Source: Sisyra terminalis (Eukaryota > Arthropoda > Insecta > Neuroptera > Sisyridae). Taken from it: a stretch of DNA of 64,000 nt. The stretch lies in the NCBI GenBank assembly GCA_958496175.1, contig OY292277.1, positions 23,268,282-23,332,281 on the forward strand. The letters run 5' to 3'. Positions 1-13,300 of the stretch are shown piece after piece (position 1 is the first letter of the stretch; every line of letters begins with the position of its first letter). The notes under the pieces were generated by a model. It was given only the letters and a program-made list of their open reading frames with translations. It was not told the origin of the DNA and did no database searches. Made by a program: the position numbers and the translations under genes.

Positions 1-126
1 ACTGAAGAATTTTCCAAACAATTTTTGAATCTCGGTAATGGCAGTGTTCTTGTCGACGAATTAAGCGTATTGACTTCATTTCCTTCGAATTTTGTCTCAT
101 TCGAAAAATGTTTACCAAATTCCTAG
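1..126 (+). pseudogene. Helitron helicase fragment, copy 1
   Basis: An open frame enters from the left edge and ends at a TAG at about 124. It contains FSKQFLNLGNGSV followed by a loop ending near FPSNF. This matches the F-x3-LL-x-IGNG segment seen in the PIF1-like helicase domain of insect Helitron rolling-circle transposons. It is too short to be functional and no Rep domain is in view. The call rests on recognising one motif. A second copy of the same segment lies about 300 bases downstream. Confidence 0.5.
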
Positions 127-365
127 CTTTTTTATAAAACAGCATGAATAACGTTTTAATCAGTTTAATTGGAATAAAAATTCAAACCAATAATACGGTT
201 ATTACCGATATTCATTCATTTCTAGGATAAATCTTCTGCAGATCAATCGTTCAGCAATACAATTCTTATGTTTTTTTTCCAGGTAAAGTTTCTTCATATG
301 GTTCCATAAATTTGATTATTTAAGGCAAGCATTTATTTTTTAAACAGAAGTCGATCCTTAATGTC

Positions 366-704
366 TGAAGTCGTCCACTTCTGCAATTCGAAATGCAGAA
401 CGACTAATCTGGAAAAGTGTTTTCCAAACAATTTATCGATATTGGTAATGGGAAAATTTCTGTTGACACATCATCGGGATACATTATTTTCCCTACCTAT
501 TTTTGCCACTTTATTAAGTTAATGGTGTTCCCAAACTTTGCTCAAAATTACAAAAATTCCACGTACTGCGTTGTGATACATAATAAATGCAAAATGACGT
601 GGACCTACAATCTTTTTGCTTGCAACACTCCTCAAAAATATGAATTAAATAATTATTTTAACACAAATTATATAAATAAAAACGTCAAATTCATACGTTG
701 CTAA
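366..704 (+). pseudogene. Helitron helicase fragment, copy 2
   Basis: The frame from 417 begins FSKQFIDIGNGKIS and continues through a segment ending near FPTYF and then VFPNFAQNYKN. This matches the Helitron PIF1-type helicase (F-x3-LL-DIGNGK ... P-x-F ... VFPN-x3-NY). The stretch before it fits only in another frame, so a frameshift is likely. Downstream the reading becomes AT-rich noise up to 704. It is a decayed transposase fragment repeating the segment at 1-126 with diverged sequence, so the two probably come from different Helitron copies. Confidence 0.6.
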
Positions 705-834
705 GCTTTTTCCAAATAAATCACAGGAATCGATGATTGCAAATAATATTAGATAATATTAAAATTTATAAATAAATAAATTCTTTGTTAAAAAATTGTT
801 AAAACAAATCAAATTGTGAATATAAACCATCCTC

Positions 835-930
835 AAACCCCCTCGATTATACACAAAAAATTTCATCAAAATCGGTCCAGGCGTTGTTGAGTTATGCGCT
901 TACCAACACATTTTGCGATTCATTTTTATA
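835..930 (+). repeat. Retroelement-tail-like repeat
   Basis: Contains the phrase TTTCATCAAAATCGGTCCAG, followed by a GTTGAGTTATG-type stretch and ending in ATATTATAGATA before a TA array. This phrase recurs in insect transposable-element ends. A reverse-complement piece (CCGATTTTGATGAAATTTG) lies near 27116. The element class is not certain. Confidence 0.45.
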
Positions 931-936
931 TTATAG

Positions 937-937
<1 letters not shown>

Positions 938-972
<35 letters not shown>

Positions 973-990
973 AGATATATATATATATCT
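938..990. repeat. TA dinucleotide microsatellite
   Basis: About 50 bases of nearly pure alternating TA, broken by single GA and TT interruptions. It follows the end of the retroelement-like tail directly. Confidence 0.9.
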
Positions 991-3889
991 AAGAAATAAA
1001 TAAAAAATATTATATATTGTAGTAGATAAACTGGCAAATAAAGCAATGAAACACCTGGTTTTCTTTCTTTCCGAAAATTCCTACTACTTTTCCTACTACC
1101 GGTATTAAAACCGGTATTCTGGTATTAAGATCTAAAAAATATCGAATACCGGTATTGAATGTTTGGTCCGGTATTGCAATACCTAATCGCAATCAATCTA
1201 AAAGAATCTCAAAACAAAACAAAGGATTTGAAATAAAAGATTAAGACAGATTAAAGAAACACTTTCCTTTTCAACTATGTTGCAGAAAGGGAAAGGTTCG
1301 ACATAATCCGTGATTACTTAGTGAACAGTCATTTTATACTATACTACAACTCAATACTTCTTTATGGCCACTGGAGAAAATTACTTGATAATCGAAATAC
1401 AATATAGGAGCACCACATCAACAAACATATTTGTTGAATCTTTCCTTTTTTGCAATCTTTTCCTAGGAGTCAGTAATAAGACATCGGCATCTTCAATTTG
1501 TTTAGTTTTGGGTATCCTTCTATGTCAGTGTCAATTCTCTTCAGACCACAGTTAATTTTCTTTGAAGGCTTACTTTTTGCCTTCCTCTACTTCTTCCTCC
1601 ATTAAGCAGCATTTTTTTCTGGAGATGATCTTCGTCTCACTTCTTCGTATGTCCAGTGTGGTGTTACCGTAAATACAAATAAATAAATAAATATACTATT
1701 GTCAAAACTAGAATAGTACTAACAATATCACTCAATAAACTCTTATTTAAAACTACCCACACCAAAACAACTGTTGCGTTCTTACTTTTTCAAGACAATC
1801 CTGGTTGTTCCTATTTCGGCTCTGATATCATTGGATTTTGCTCATCAGCAAAATGATTCTGGTTTCTTTTCCACAGCGCCCAAAACGCAGCCCCTTATAC
1901 CATACGTAGTTTTACCACTTTCTTGTATATTTTCCCGTTGAGGTTTCTTGTGAATCTTCTTATTAGTTATCGCTCCAGACATTTCTCGGGACTTAGCTAA
2001 TGAAAAATTCATTCTTTCTTTGTCATTACTTTCGTTACTGACTTCTTTCTCTAACTCGTTGAAAAGGTGAGTAGGTGAATAGTTGAGAATCTGCTTGGAA
2101 CGTTTCTGTTTATAGTTCATTTTTGATTATACAAGTATAATAGTATAAGATAATTTCGTATTTATTTTTGTTTGAGAAAAATCAATATCTTTTTAGCCTT
2201 TTCATTGAATATTTTCGCTTATAAATTTATTATCAATCGAGTAATAATTACAGATTAAATAAAATAGATCTTCCAAGGTTTCTAGTGAAACTTTTCACTT
2301 TCTTTTTGTAATATTTAAGTTTGGTTCTAGAGTTTTAGTTACATAAAGTTAATATAAACCGCGAAAGAAACATAACCAAACGATTTATTACTATACGTAA
2401 TTGTGTGATTCAAGGAAATATACGTAAAGTTATAAATTGATAAGGACTTTTTACACCTCGACAAGTTATTTTGTCTAATTTTAAATTTATCACATTTTTA
2501 ATGTTAAATTAACTGAAAACATATTCTTTGTGAAGAACAATCGTGGATTTAAACAAATATCCCCCCAATGGCGCCATGTAATATATCTGTTCTGCTTGTG
2601 TAATTATACAAATATAACCGTCGTTTGAGTCGATTTTATACACATTGTTTCGAATAGTTAAGCTTACAAATTTGAATAATCGCCGGAGTTTTAAGCGATT
2701 TTTTTTAAATAAGTACAGTTGAAAGAAACTTTTTGGAAAAAGGGATAATTGAGTAAGGCGGCTTATAATTAGGCACATAATTTTCGTTATTTATTTTAGT
2801 AAATGAGAGGAGCTAATCATATAATTGTCGCTTTACTAATATTGGCCTCGATAAAACTAGAGCATTTATTTCCACTTTTTTTAACTAGCGAAACATATTT
2901 CGAAGTCTATGTGTTAATATTCTGATTATTTTATATTCCATAATTAATTTTTTGAAAAAAATACATACATTGTCCTTAGTTTTATATATATTTAATTTTT
3001 TATTTTTGATAAAAAAATTAACTGGAATAAGTATATATTCCAAAACGTTAAAGTTTTATTATTTTAGATAAAAAAATTATTTTATAACATACAAAATGTG
3101 TCAGCGCTAATAAAATATTTTTAATTTCTTAAAATTTTATTATATATATATATTTTTTTTAAATGCTGAAATCAATTGAATACAAAGAAAATATTATACA
3201 AATTAGTGTTGAAAATATTCATTGTAAAAATATAATTAGATTAGTTCAGCAATTAATTTAATTTTAAATACAAGTACCAGCGAAATAAAAAACTTATAAT
3301 TAGTTGCACCTATTAGGCTTATATAGGCTTCTCTTAGTGACTTATTTTTAAATATAAATATACAATAATATAAAATTGCATATCATTTTTAAAAGAATTG
3401 TATAATTTTACAATAACTACTTTATCTTTACCATTAAAGTATGGTAAATGGAAAATTAATGCGATTTATAAATTAGTTTAGCTATGGCTGTTTACATTTC
3501 ATCACCATGGTAACGTATTTATTACATTTCTTAGGCATCAGTCTGATAATATTCAAATGGAACATCGGAATACATAGGCAACTTTTATGCATTAAAATAA
3601 TTTCAGTTGTATACTAAAATGATGTACATAATTCAATTGAATATTCGGAAAAGATACAGTAAAATCTATTAATTCTTTTTCCTCATTCATTGTAGTTTGC
3701 TCTATGTTGTCAATAGTGAAGAATATTTTATAGAAATTCGAAATTTTAGGTACTTGATGATAGGAATGCTACAAATTCAGAATTTTAAAATTCTCATATA
3801 TGAATATAAATGCAAATTTGATTATTTTAAGTTCTTCATGTAGGCGACATTTTTATCATTGTTGAAACTTAAATGGGTATTCTTTAAAT

Positions 3890-4083
3890 CAGTGGCTCTC
3901 AAACTGTAGTGTGTGAGATCTTCTAGAAAGATCTAACGAAAATCTACAAGAAATTATTTTTCAGTGAAATATTGGTGAAAATTTTTACAACCCACTATTT
4001 AGTGAAGAATACAAATTTGTTGCCCCCTAAAATTTGCCGCCCTAGACTTCAGCCTACTCAGCCTGTTGGTAAATCCGCCACTG
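3890..4083. mobile_element. hAT-like element with CAGTGGC ends
   Basis: The 194-bp segment starts CAGTGGCTCTCAAAC and ends with the inverse GCCACTG, giving a perfect 7-bp terminal inverted repeat. The right end, read backwards, is CAGTGGCGGATTTACC, a widespread hAT-type end. I see no clear 8-bp target duplication, so it may be two abutting element ends rather than one element. Confidence 0.45.
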
Positions 4084-7000
4084 ATTTCACCTAAACGTCC
4101 TGTAAGACTTTTAAGTAATTAAAAAATAATAAATAAATTGATTAATAAATCATAATGTGACTTAATTTGGCACGATATATAGATCTTATTGCAATGACTA
4201 TAAAGGCTATAACTCGAATTTATTGGTTGTATTTCTTTCTTTGCAAATAATGATATGAGGAAGACTACGTTATTTTTGAACTTTTACTGATGTATCATTT
4301 TTTTCTAGTTCCTAGAAGATCCTTTCATCTCCGATTCTTCAAGAATATTTTCGTTTCGTGCTTAGTACTTAGTAAAGATATAAAATTTCTTCATAATTAT
4401 TAGGCTTAATTTTTCATCAATTTTAGATTCCACATTGCTGCGCTCGGATAATGTTGGATAAATAATTATTCGCTTATCAGTTATTGTTGCCCAATGTATG
4501 TTAATACTAGTGACTTCCAGTTTACGTATAGATATACAATTCTAGCGTTCATTAGCCGTAGTGTCCTTTGGTTATAGTACTTAATAGTTTTAGATCCTCG
4601 GCACTGAGATTCTCAACTATTTTAAACCCAAGGACACATTTTAGAAATCTGGCTAAGCAACAAGCCAAATTTATTTTTTAAATTTTTTTATAGATGAGCA
4701 GTGTTAATACTACACGTTTAAAGTCCAAAATCTGAAAAATTTGTTATCATGTAGGCACAACGGCGGGCACATATAATACGGTCTGCGGGCGTCTTAGCGT
4801 AAGTTTATGTTTTAGGAAACATACATGAAAACATTTAATGTTTTGAAATAATGTGTATTTAAATTAATTAATTAATTAAAAAAATAATTAAATAGAACAG
4901 TAAGCACTACCAAAAATTTTAGTTACGAACATAAAGAATTATTTGACATAATTTATAGATAATCCTTAAGAATGGCAAAAAGTTAGGTATAGGTACAGAA
5001 TTTCTTTCACATCTATAATCTTAATATAAATATCGTCGGAATTGGGGATCAACTCCAACAAGAACTTCCGATTGATTTTATATCTCCGATCTCGACTTCG
5101 GTTCCGAAATTCTTTTAAATCGAAGGTGAATAAAAGTAAAGCTATCAAGCTTTTATTAATTTCAGAATTACTCAAATTGTTTTAGGTAAAACTTTTTATT
5201 GAATTATTGTTTTATTGTTTCTCGCTACGTTTGTGTTCAATAGTTTATGTTATTTGATTCATAAGACAGACTTCTTAAAATGATGCTTCTATTATTTCAT
5301 TAGATCTGCCCTTAATTTATGTTCCTATCTTCGACTTCTCCTCTGATTTCGGCTCTAATTCCGGTTCCAACTCCGGAAATCCAGTTTAAAATCTTTGGTT
5401 TCGACTTCGGTTCTGATAAACCTATTTCCGTAATATCCCTAATTGATATATCCGTAATATTCTCCGTAATGAAACTCTACTGCAGAGTTAGCAACCTCGA
5501 AAAGTAGGATTATTGTGCTAGTCATAAAATTAAACTAAATTTGAAAAAAATATAGTAGATTAGAAAAAGAATCATCAAATTTAATTTTCTCGCATTTAAT
5601 ATCGTTGTAACGCACTAAAGTATGTGGTCACATTTTTTTTAAGTTTAAAATTTCTTTTTTTAATATATTTTCACTAAAATTTAAATATATTTTTCCAAAA
5701 TATTATTTACAGGACTATAGTACAGGCATCATAGTATATAATAAAAATGAGTGTAATTATAATATGTCAACTATAATTATAGTATGGTTACTAACACTAC
5801 CCTAATGTGAGGAGTCCGAAAGGCACAACCTATATAATAGGTTGTAATAGGTGTACTGGAAAATAATGTCGTTTTTAAACCAATAGTGATTCAATTGCCA
5901 TTTATCTGCTTTTAAGTTATTTCAAAGTGGTACTAAAGACCTTTTATGATTAGAGTAATTTATCAACTCTTAATAAAAATTAAAAAAATATTTTTTATTC
6001 TGAAATTTATATTGAAATTTTATAACCAAAAACCTGAAAGAATATAAATTCGGTATTAAATGCTCTTCGAGTTTCATAGGATAGCAACGCAAAGTCGTTA
6101 CTAAAACATTTTCAATGTTTATCTAAGTGCATTAGCTGTTCATTAATGCCAAATGAGTTTTTAAGTTCAAATTCGATAACTTTCATTTCTCCAACTGGTA
6201 CCAACGAAATATGACGAAAAAATTAACCAAGAAAAAGTTAAGGTATGAAATGGTGCCAAATGTATGCCAGAAAGTTGAAGAGCTGTAAAATATTCCTAAT
6301 CAATCTTAATCGATCGGCCAAATGCCCAAAAGAGTCCAAAAACTGTTAGAATATAAAATTCTATGCTGCAACATGGTAATGCAAGTCTCCTCTGCAGAAG
6401 AAAAACCCTGGAAAAAACTAATTAATTAAGGTGCTATTGCCATATCCACTATAATCGTCCAAAGTTAATTCATCGAATTTCTATGTATTTCAATCGTTAC
6501 CACATTTACTAAGGGGTAAAAAAATTGAAAACTTAAGTGATGTTCAAAATGTAATTTCTTAAAATTATCGTTATAAATCAATTGATTTTTACTAATATGG
6601 CATTAAAAATTTGCACACTAGATGTCAAAACGTTGATACTTTTGAGACTGATTATATCATTGATTTAAAATCAACAGTTGTAACAAAGTTTTGTGTTTTA
6701 GTTGTATATTGAAAAAAGGACAATATTTTCCGGTCCCCCTTATATTACGTGGGTAGCCAATATCGTTGAATGAAAATTACAACGCCAATATGAAGAATAA
6801 AGTTGATAATTCTATGAATTTTTTTCAAATTGATAATTTTTATAAATACGTATACAATAATGAATCAGTTGATAATAAAGTATAATATTTTTATTCTTGG
6901 TTGCATAATATTTCAAAGACACACTTATTCTTATCAAATATTATTAATTGTTTACAATAAAAAAACAAGAACTAAAAAACTTCACTTTATCATTTTTCGA

Positions 7001-7689
7001 TTTTCGTACGTTACTTATTTTATAAATTGGCACATTTTATTGTACTAAAATTTATGAACATCTCCATTATCTTTGTTTTTTGAGGAATTAAGTCATTTTA
7101 CAGCCCAATTGTTCTTTATTTTTTTGAAAATAAAAATTCGCCAACTAGGGGCCCTGGTTGGGATTTTTAAGTAATTCAAGGTGATACTTATGATATTATA
7201 ATTTTGATAAAGTTATTTTGTGCTTTTCTTAGGAATAGTGTGTATATATGATTGAATATTTGGCGCTACGTGTTCATCGAATTTTGAATACTTATAATAT
7301 GTAGTCTTGATTGAAAAACTTGTTTTTATAAATTCTGAAGGTCTTCTTGGTGGGCGACGTCATCAAGTGACTGTAATATATCGTCGAATACAAACACAGA
7401 GGAGACATTGAGAGAGATAAAAAGTAAAGGAAACATTTCTCGCCAATGAAATTTATTAAAAGTTATCAATTGTCGTAACGGGACCCCTTTTGACCCATTA
7501 GAAGTTCAACCCCCAGTTTGTCAATAATTATAAAGAAAAAATTTCAAGAACATAATACCCAGTGTTTTGATTAAATAGTAATAAATATTTAATATATTTT
7601 TGATCTAAATAGGGCTCGCGTTTCTGTGCTGCCGGTGTTCGTGAATATATAATATTTTTTTAATTTCTGCAGAATTTATAAATTTCAAA

Positions 7690-10375
7690 ATGTTTCGTTC
7701 CCAAGCTATATCCTTAGCTAAAAATATCGCCTATTCAAACAGTAAGACTTTTAATTTTACTTAACAATTAAGATAAAGTATTTTTAGATTTCTTAGGTTA
7801 AGAATTATTTCCTTATTATTATTTTTGTTCTTAAATTTTGTAACTTTTTTATAATGGAAATTTTATATTTTAGGTATCTTTTTTACCAGTAAAAGAATTT
7901 TTTTACTCTTACTCTTGATTTATTAAATTACCAAAAGAAATACATAATTATAAAAATCTTCTAATCTCTTCATTCATAATAAAAATAAAATATTAAAGAA
8001 TGCTTACGAGTGTTAAAAATACTCTAACACTGCTTAACATATTGAGTTGGAAAAAAACATATTTTCCTGAAATAACAGATGTCACTACTCTTTAATTACA
8101 GATGCTAGAACAATGGCTAATATTGGATTCATTGGGGTTGGAAATATGGGTGCATACATGACCCGCAATTTGTTAAAAAAGGGGCACAAACTATCCGTGT
8201 ACGATGTGGTTGAGGCCCCTTTGCAAGAACTGAAAGCGGAAAATAAGGACGTCACCGTATGCAAGAATGCCCAAGAAGTTGCGGAAAAATCAGAAGTCGT
8301 CGTTACAATGTTGCCCAACAATCAAATCGTTATGGATACATATTTGAAAGACAAGGGCATCTTGAAAGGAGCATCCAAAAATACCATTTTGGTGGATTCG
8401 TCAACAATTGCCGGAAATTGTGCACAACAAGTGCACGCCGCCGCAAAAGAGAAAGGAATTGCATTCATTGACGCTCCAGTTTCCGGAGGTAATTTCTAAA
8501 TGCTTAAACTAAATTTATTCCTTTTCATTTGCAAATTTTTTTTTTCAAATTAATTAAAAGAGGAAATAATTAATGCGTATATAATATTTATCTTATTTTT
8601 TATATAAATTTTTACTTATCTACATAAAAGCTATCATAAAAGTTTAACAAATAATCCTTATTGTTACATTTTTATTACTCGGTTATAACGAGGTCGTTAG
8701 TATGGTTTTATAATTATTACGACGCTTTTAGCAATTTAAATCAATTTTAACTTTTAAATGAATTACTTTAAAATTATGTTTTTATTCGATTATAACGACC
8801 AAACTTCCTCAGTTTCTTCATTCTGTATTCCCCGATTTTCGTATTTAAATGTTGTTTTTTTTTTTATTTCACGCATTTTAAAGAGAATGCTTAATTGGTA
8901 GCGGCAAACTGCTGGGTTCGAATATCGTGTTAAACAAATTTACGAATTTTAATGAACCCTAGAACCGCTAAAATTCTTAGTACTTATAGAACGATAGTAA
9001 GTTACTATAAAAAAGGGACTTACAGTCCCGTAATTCAATAACTAGCAGTCTAATAAAAGCTGTATCAGTAATGAACATTAAAATGTTATTATTATTTCTT
9101 TATTTTTTGGAAAAAGCTTACGAAGTTCCTACGTACACAATTATAGATTAAATTTGGGCACACTCACCCTTCTAACATCCGGGGTTCCTTGTAATACGCA
9201 AAAAAAATATAGTAAAAATTACAATGTAACATCTTAATCTAAGACTAGACTTTATGAGTAGGGCTCTCACAAAGTCTACCTAGGGCCTCACTAAATCTAA
9301 ATGCGACTCTGTTACCTCCAATTTGCACGTGTTGTAGTTAGGTATTGCTAAAATATTTTTTGGTGATATTTGAACAATTTTAAGAACCAAGCAAATTACT
9401 GGAGATAGTGGAAAATTACGTGGCCGTTGTTTAAATTGAAGATAAAATAGTTAGTATTTAACTTTTTGGTGAGTATTGCTGCTAAACGTTGTTCCTACGA
9501 ATAATGTAGGTGTGTATCTGGCATTAGAGTAATCCTATAAAACTAAATCTGGAATTTTTATACATTATATTCATTACTAAATTTTTTTTAGAAATTGAAT
9601 AGAAACCATTTTTCTTCTGAATATTATATTATATAGCTCTAAGCTAAAACCACTAAAACTTAGTTAGAAGCGAGTTTATAGGTACCTATAGTTATAGAAA
9701 CAAGATAATAAAACCTTTTTTAAATGTTTAAACTTTATAAATAGGTATCTTAACAAAAGTTGCATTTCTTATTAAATAATAACTTTATACATTACAGGTG
9801 TCGTTGGAGCCCGAGATGGTACTTTAACATTTATGGTCGGCGGAGATAAAGGCACTGTTAATAAAGTTGAAGATATCCTTCTAGCAATGGGAAAACGAGT
9901 AGCCCATTGCGGTTCAGTTGGAATGGGTCAAGCTGCCAAAATTTGCAATAACATGCTTTTGGCCATTTCTATGATTGGTGTTTCAGAAAGTATGAATTTA
10001 GGCGTAAAGTAAGTCATAACTGAAAATCAATAATTAATATTAAAGTTTTAATTTTTCTTCTCCCTCAATTCTAGATTAGGTTTAGATCCAAAGGTTTTAA
10101 TGGACATCATAAATACGTCAACCGGTCGATGCTGGTCATCTGAAGTTTATAATCCCGTGCCAAATTTGGTTCCCAATGTACCCCCCAGTGATGACTATAA
10201 GGGTGGTTTCAGTACGAAATTGATTTTGAAAGATTTAGGATTGGCTCAAAACGCTGCTACAGATTCACATTCGACAATCCTTTTGGGATCCTTAGCGCAT
10301 CAAATTTATTCAACAATGGCATCAAATGGATTCTCCGATAAAGATTTCGCTGCCGTCTATCAATTTATTAAATAA
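7690..10375 (+). CDS. HIBADH: 3-hydroxyisobutyrate dehydrogenase, mitochondrial
   Basis: Catalyses NAD-dependent oxidation of 3-hydroxyisobutyrate to methylmalonate semialdehyde in valine breakdown in the mitochondrial matrix. Exons: 7690-7741, 8102-8488, 9798-10008, 10075-10375. They give 316 residues, close to the roughly 335 of mammalian HIBADH. Exon 1 encodes a short presequence rich in Arg, Lys and Ser with no acidic residue (MFRSQAISLAKNIAYSN), as expected for mitochondrial import. The Rossmann NAD motif GFIGVGNMG follows at about residues 26-34. The substrate-loop signature DAPVSGG spans the exon 2/3 junction. The family catalytic pattern G-x-G-x3-K-x2-N is present with Lys194. The C-terminal helical domain contains KDLGLA. 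The start is the first ATG after a moderately GC-rich leader at about 7612-7650. Intron 2 is 1.3 kb and holds nothing I recognise. All catalytic residues I can identify are intact. Confidence 0.95.
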
Positions 10376-13300
10376 ACGAAAAAAAAACTTTCAAAATATA
10401 TGAAATATTTTTTAAAAATACATTTTAAATTTTTTTAAGATATATGTTTTTTATTTATATGGTTTGATCATTCTCTGCTAATTACGAATAATTGGTAAAA
10501 TGACTTTATCTTAATACAAATTAACAAATTTATTAAATTTTACTTATGAATATTTGGGATCTTGAATTAACAATTTAAATATTGAGAATATACCATGACT
10601 ATAATCAAATTATCTTGGAAAAAAACTTATGATTTAACTATATCTATGAATCATCTAGAATCTAGAGAATCCCGGAAATTTAAAACATTATCTTCAGCAG
10701 TCCATTAGTCCATTTTAAGGAATATATTTATTATTTGTTTGTTTTAAAATGATATGCATACTGTTTGGTTGTATATTTTTTTCTGCAATCTATAAAATAA
10801 AACTAATATAATAAAATTATATTAGAAAAAATAGTCGTGGCAGCCAGAAATATTCTATGAAATTAAAATTACTTAGAAAATTATTAATTTCATAGATACT
10901 TATACGATAAGATTATTATATGGTATGATAAGAAACATGAATTATTGACAGCGATTAATTTTTATCGCCAAACGTAGAATTATCCGATTGTCGCGTTGTA
11001 TAAGCGATATATGCAGTAAACAACGGAGGCGTGTGTAAAAGAGAAGGTTTATGGCTGCTAGCTAGCTCACACTTTTCGTATTAATCTGCTTAAACGTCTT
11101 ACAGTACCACAGGAGCCAAACACATTTTCCTTTGCCATATTTGTGAAGGAAAATATTAAATTTAGTGTATATTCGTACTATGAAGAAATTTTCTAAATAT
11201 TAGAATCTCAAGAAAAATATTTTTTGATCCATTCAATAGTATTCGTTTCTCCTTGAGTTCCAAAGGAAAATTCCACCAAAATATTTTCAAGCATAAACAT
11301 TTTTTATGAAAGTATAGTTATAAAAAGTACTGCCAGCTTAATATTATAACGTAAAATCAAAGTTGAGAGATTCAATTAATAGTTTATGTCTCTTAAGTAA
11401 TCTTTATTATTAACTTAATTTAATTATGAATAATTTATAATTTTTTTAATTTTTATTCAGGATAGTCTAAAGTGGTATAAATGGCAGAGTAGGTGCCTTT
11501 ATTTTATCATTATTAGTTATTTAATCCCCAAAAAAAATATAAAATGGCAAAATGTTTTAGTTACTGATATTTTATATAGCTTTGAAGGTTGACGTAGTAA
11601 GAATTCGCAAAAACAATAATATTTAGAGCAAATATGCTGACATTTTTGTTGATGTAAGTTATTAAAGGCATTTAGAAGTAATATATCATGTATATATTTA
11701 TTTTTACTTTATTTAATTGGTAAAGAATAAAATAATATACTTTTAGTTCTTATGGTGGATATTGTTAACGCAAATTAATTACTTGAATACATTATATATA
11801 GTAATAACGAAACAACAACTATGGCTTACGAAAAAATCGTTTTTAACATTGAATTCTAGTAACCTTGATTCTATCCTTTTAAAACCATTGATAAAAAGGT
11901 CACGTAACGTTTAATATTTTATATCAAAAATTATGAAATTACAGATAAATTCAAAATTATTTTCTTTATCTAATGTAAAGTTTTGTTTAATCTGTCTAAA
12001 ATTCTGAATTCTTAAAATGTGTACAAACTAATAATTTTTTCCGATTCGTTTCTTCAGATTGATTATTTTTATTTGTACCAAAATGTTAATACTTTCTGAT
12101 CGTTATACTTACAAATTAATTATCCCATTAGATCATATTTTTATATTTAAATATACATTTCATATGTTCTAAACCTATAAAAACGAAAAAAATAGATGTA
12201 CCTACTTATTTATATTTTAAATTTTAGTTTATTTCCTATCAAAAATATCACTATGAATGGAGTTTACTGTTACATATATAGACATAAAAAGCCTGTTATT
12301 GTTGTAAGTATTTGGATCAATAACTTGATTAGCTTGAGTTACTCAAAAGAAATAATGCAAAAGAAATATAAATAATAGTTCAATATACGTTTAATTATTG
12401 GCTTCTTTCTAGCATAAATATATATTTACATAAATGTTCTCCCTGCATCAACAATATAATACATCTTCGCTATAATACAAGCAGTTACCTAGTAGTATTC
12501 TACAATACATCAGTCGATGAGGAAAATTAGGAAATTTAGGAACTTTACAAATTGAAAAAATAACACAATCTGAACTCTTTTTAGTTATAACATGATATTT
12601 TTATTATACACAAGAATGTTACACAATAATTTTAATCTAAAATGTATTCTTTTTTTTAAAAAAAAGGCTAATAGGCAATAGATTTTTATTACATTTGATT
12701 TAGAATCAACCAAAAATTTAAAACTATTAAAAATGGTTATGAAACATAGTGTACAAACTAAAAAAATAATTACATAGATCTGAACCCTAACTATCTGCAG
12801 ATTATCTAGACTTTTCCTCGTAACATTCTTTCTATAAATAACACCTATAGCTCTTAGGCGTATAATAAGATATGCGGTACCCTAACAATGCTTAAGAAGC
12901 ACGGAATATCTACTCTAAAGGAAGGCTTGAATTACATTATGAAATTACGAATATGAGACAATTTTATACATGTTCCTTTTGGATAAAAAGTACATGGATA
13001 TTTGATTCAGGTAGTCAACTCTCATTGTATGGAAACTTGTGACTGATATCTATATTTGACTTAAGTATTTAACTCTTCATAGCTCAATAAGGAGTCATCC
13101 ATAAATTACGTCACATAAATTTTACAACTTTTAACGGAAAGGAGCTCCGTCCTTAACATAGTAGATCACATTTTTTAAACCCCCTCATCCTACGTTATGT
13201 ATTTTTCAATTGTATAGTTATAAATAATTAAAATTAAACAGCAGTTTATTTTTTTTTATTTCCAATAATTAATAAATTATTTAATAAACTCAACATATAG

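Larger units (their letters stand above)
721..7600. other. Intergenic region left of HIBADH, transposon debris
   Basis: I find no conserved gene here. It holds, in order: a retroelement-like tail (835-930), a TA microsatellite (938-990), a cluster of CCGGTATT-type short inverted repeats (1083-1192), a hAT-like element (3890-4083), a possible further hAT end near 4598 (CACTGAGATTCTCAACT) and degenerate TTCGGTTCC-type simple repeats (about 5090-5150 and 5330-5470). The short open frames in between have AT-driven composition and no recognisable motif. Confidence 0.5.

Noticed and set aside
5319..5507. Open frame with Ser/Pro/Ile-rich protein
   Set aside because: Encoded by degenerate TTCGGTTCC-type simple repeats, with no family similarity seen.
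8085..8321. Open frame on the minus strand
   Set aside because: Antisense shadow of HIBADH exon 2, which has all family motifs on the plus strand.
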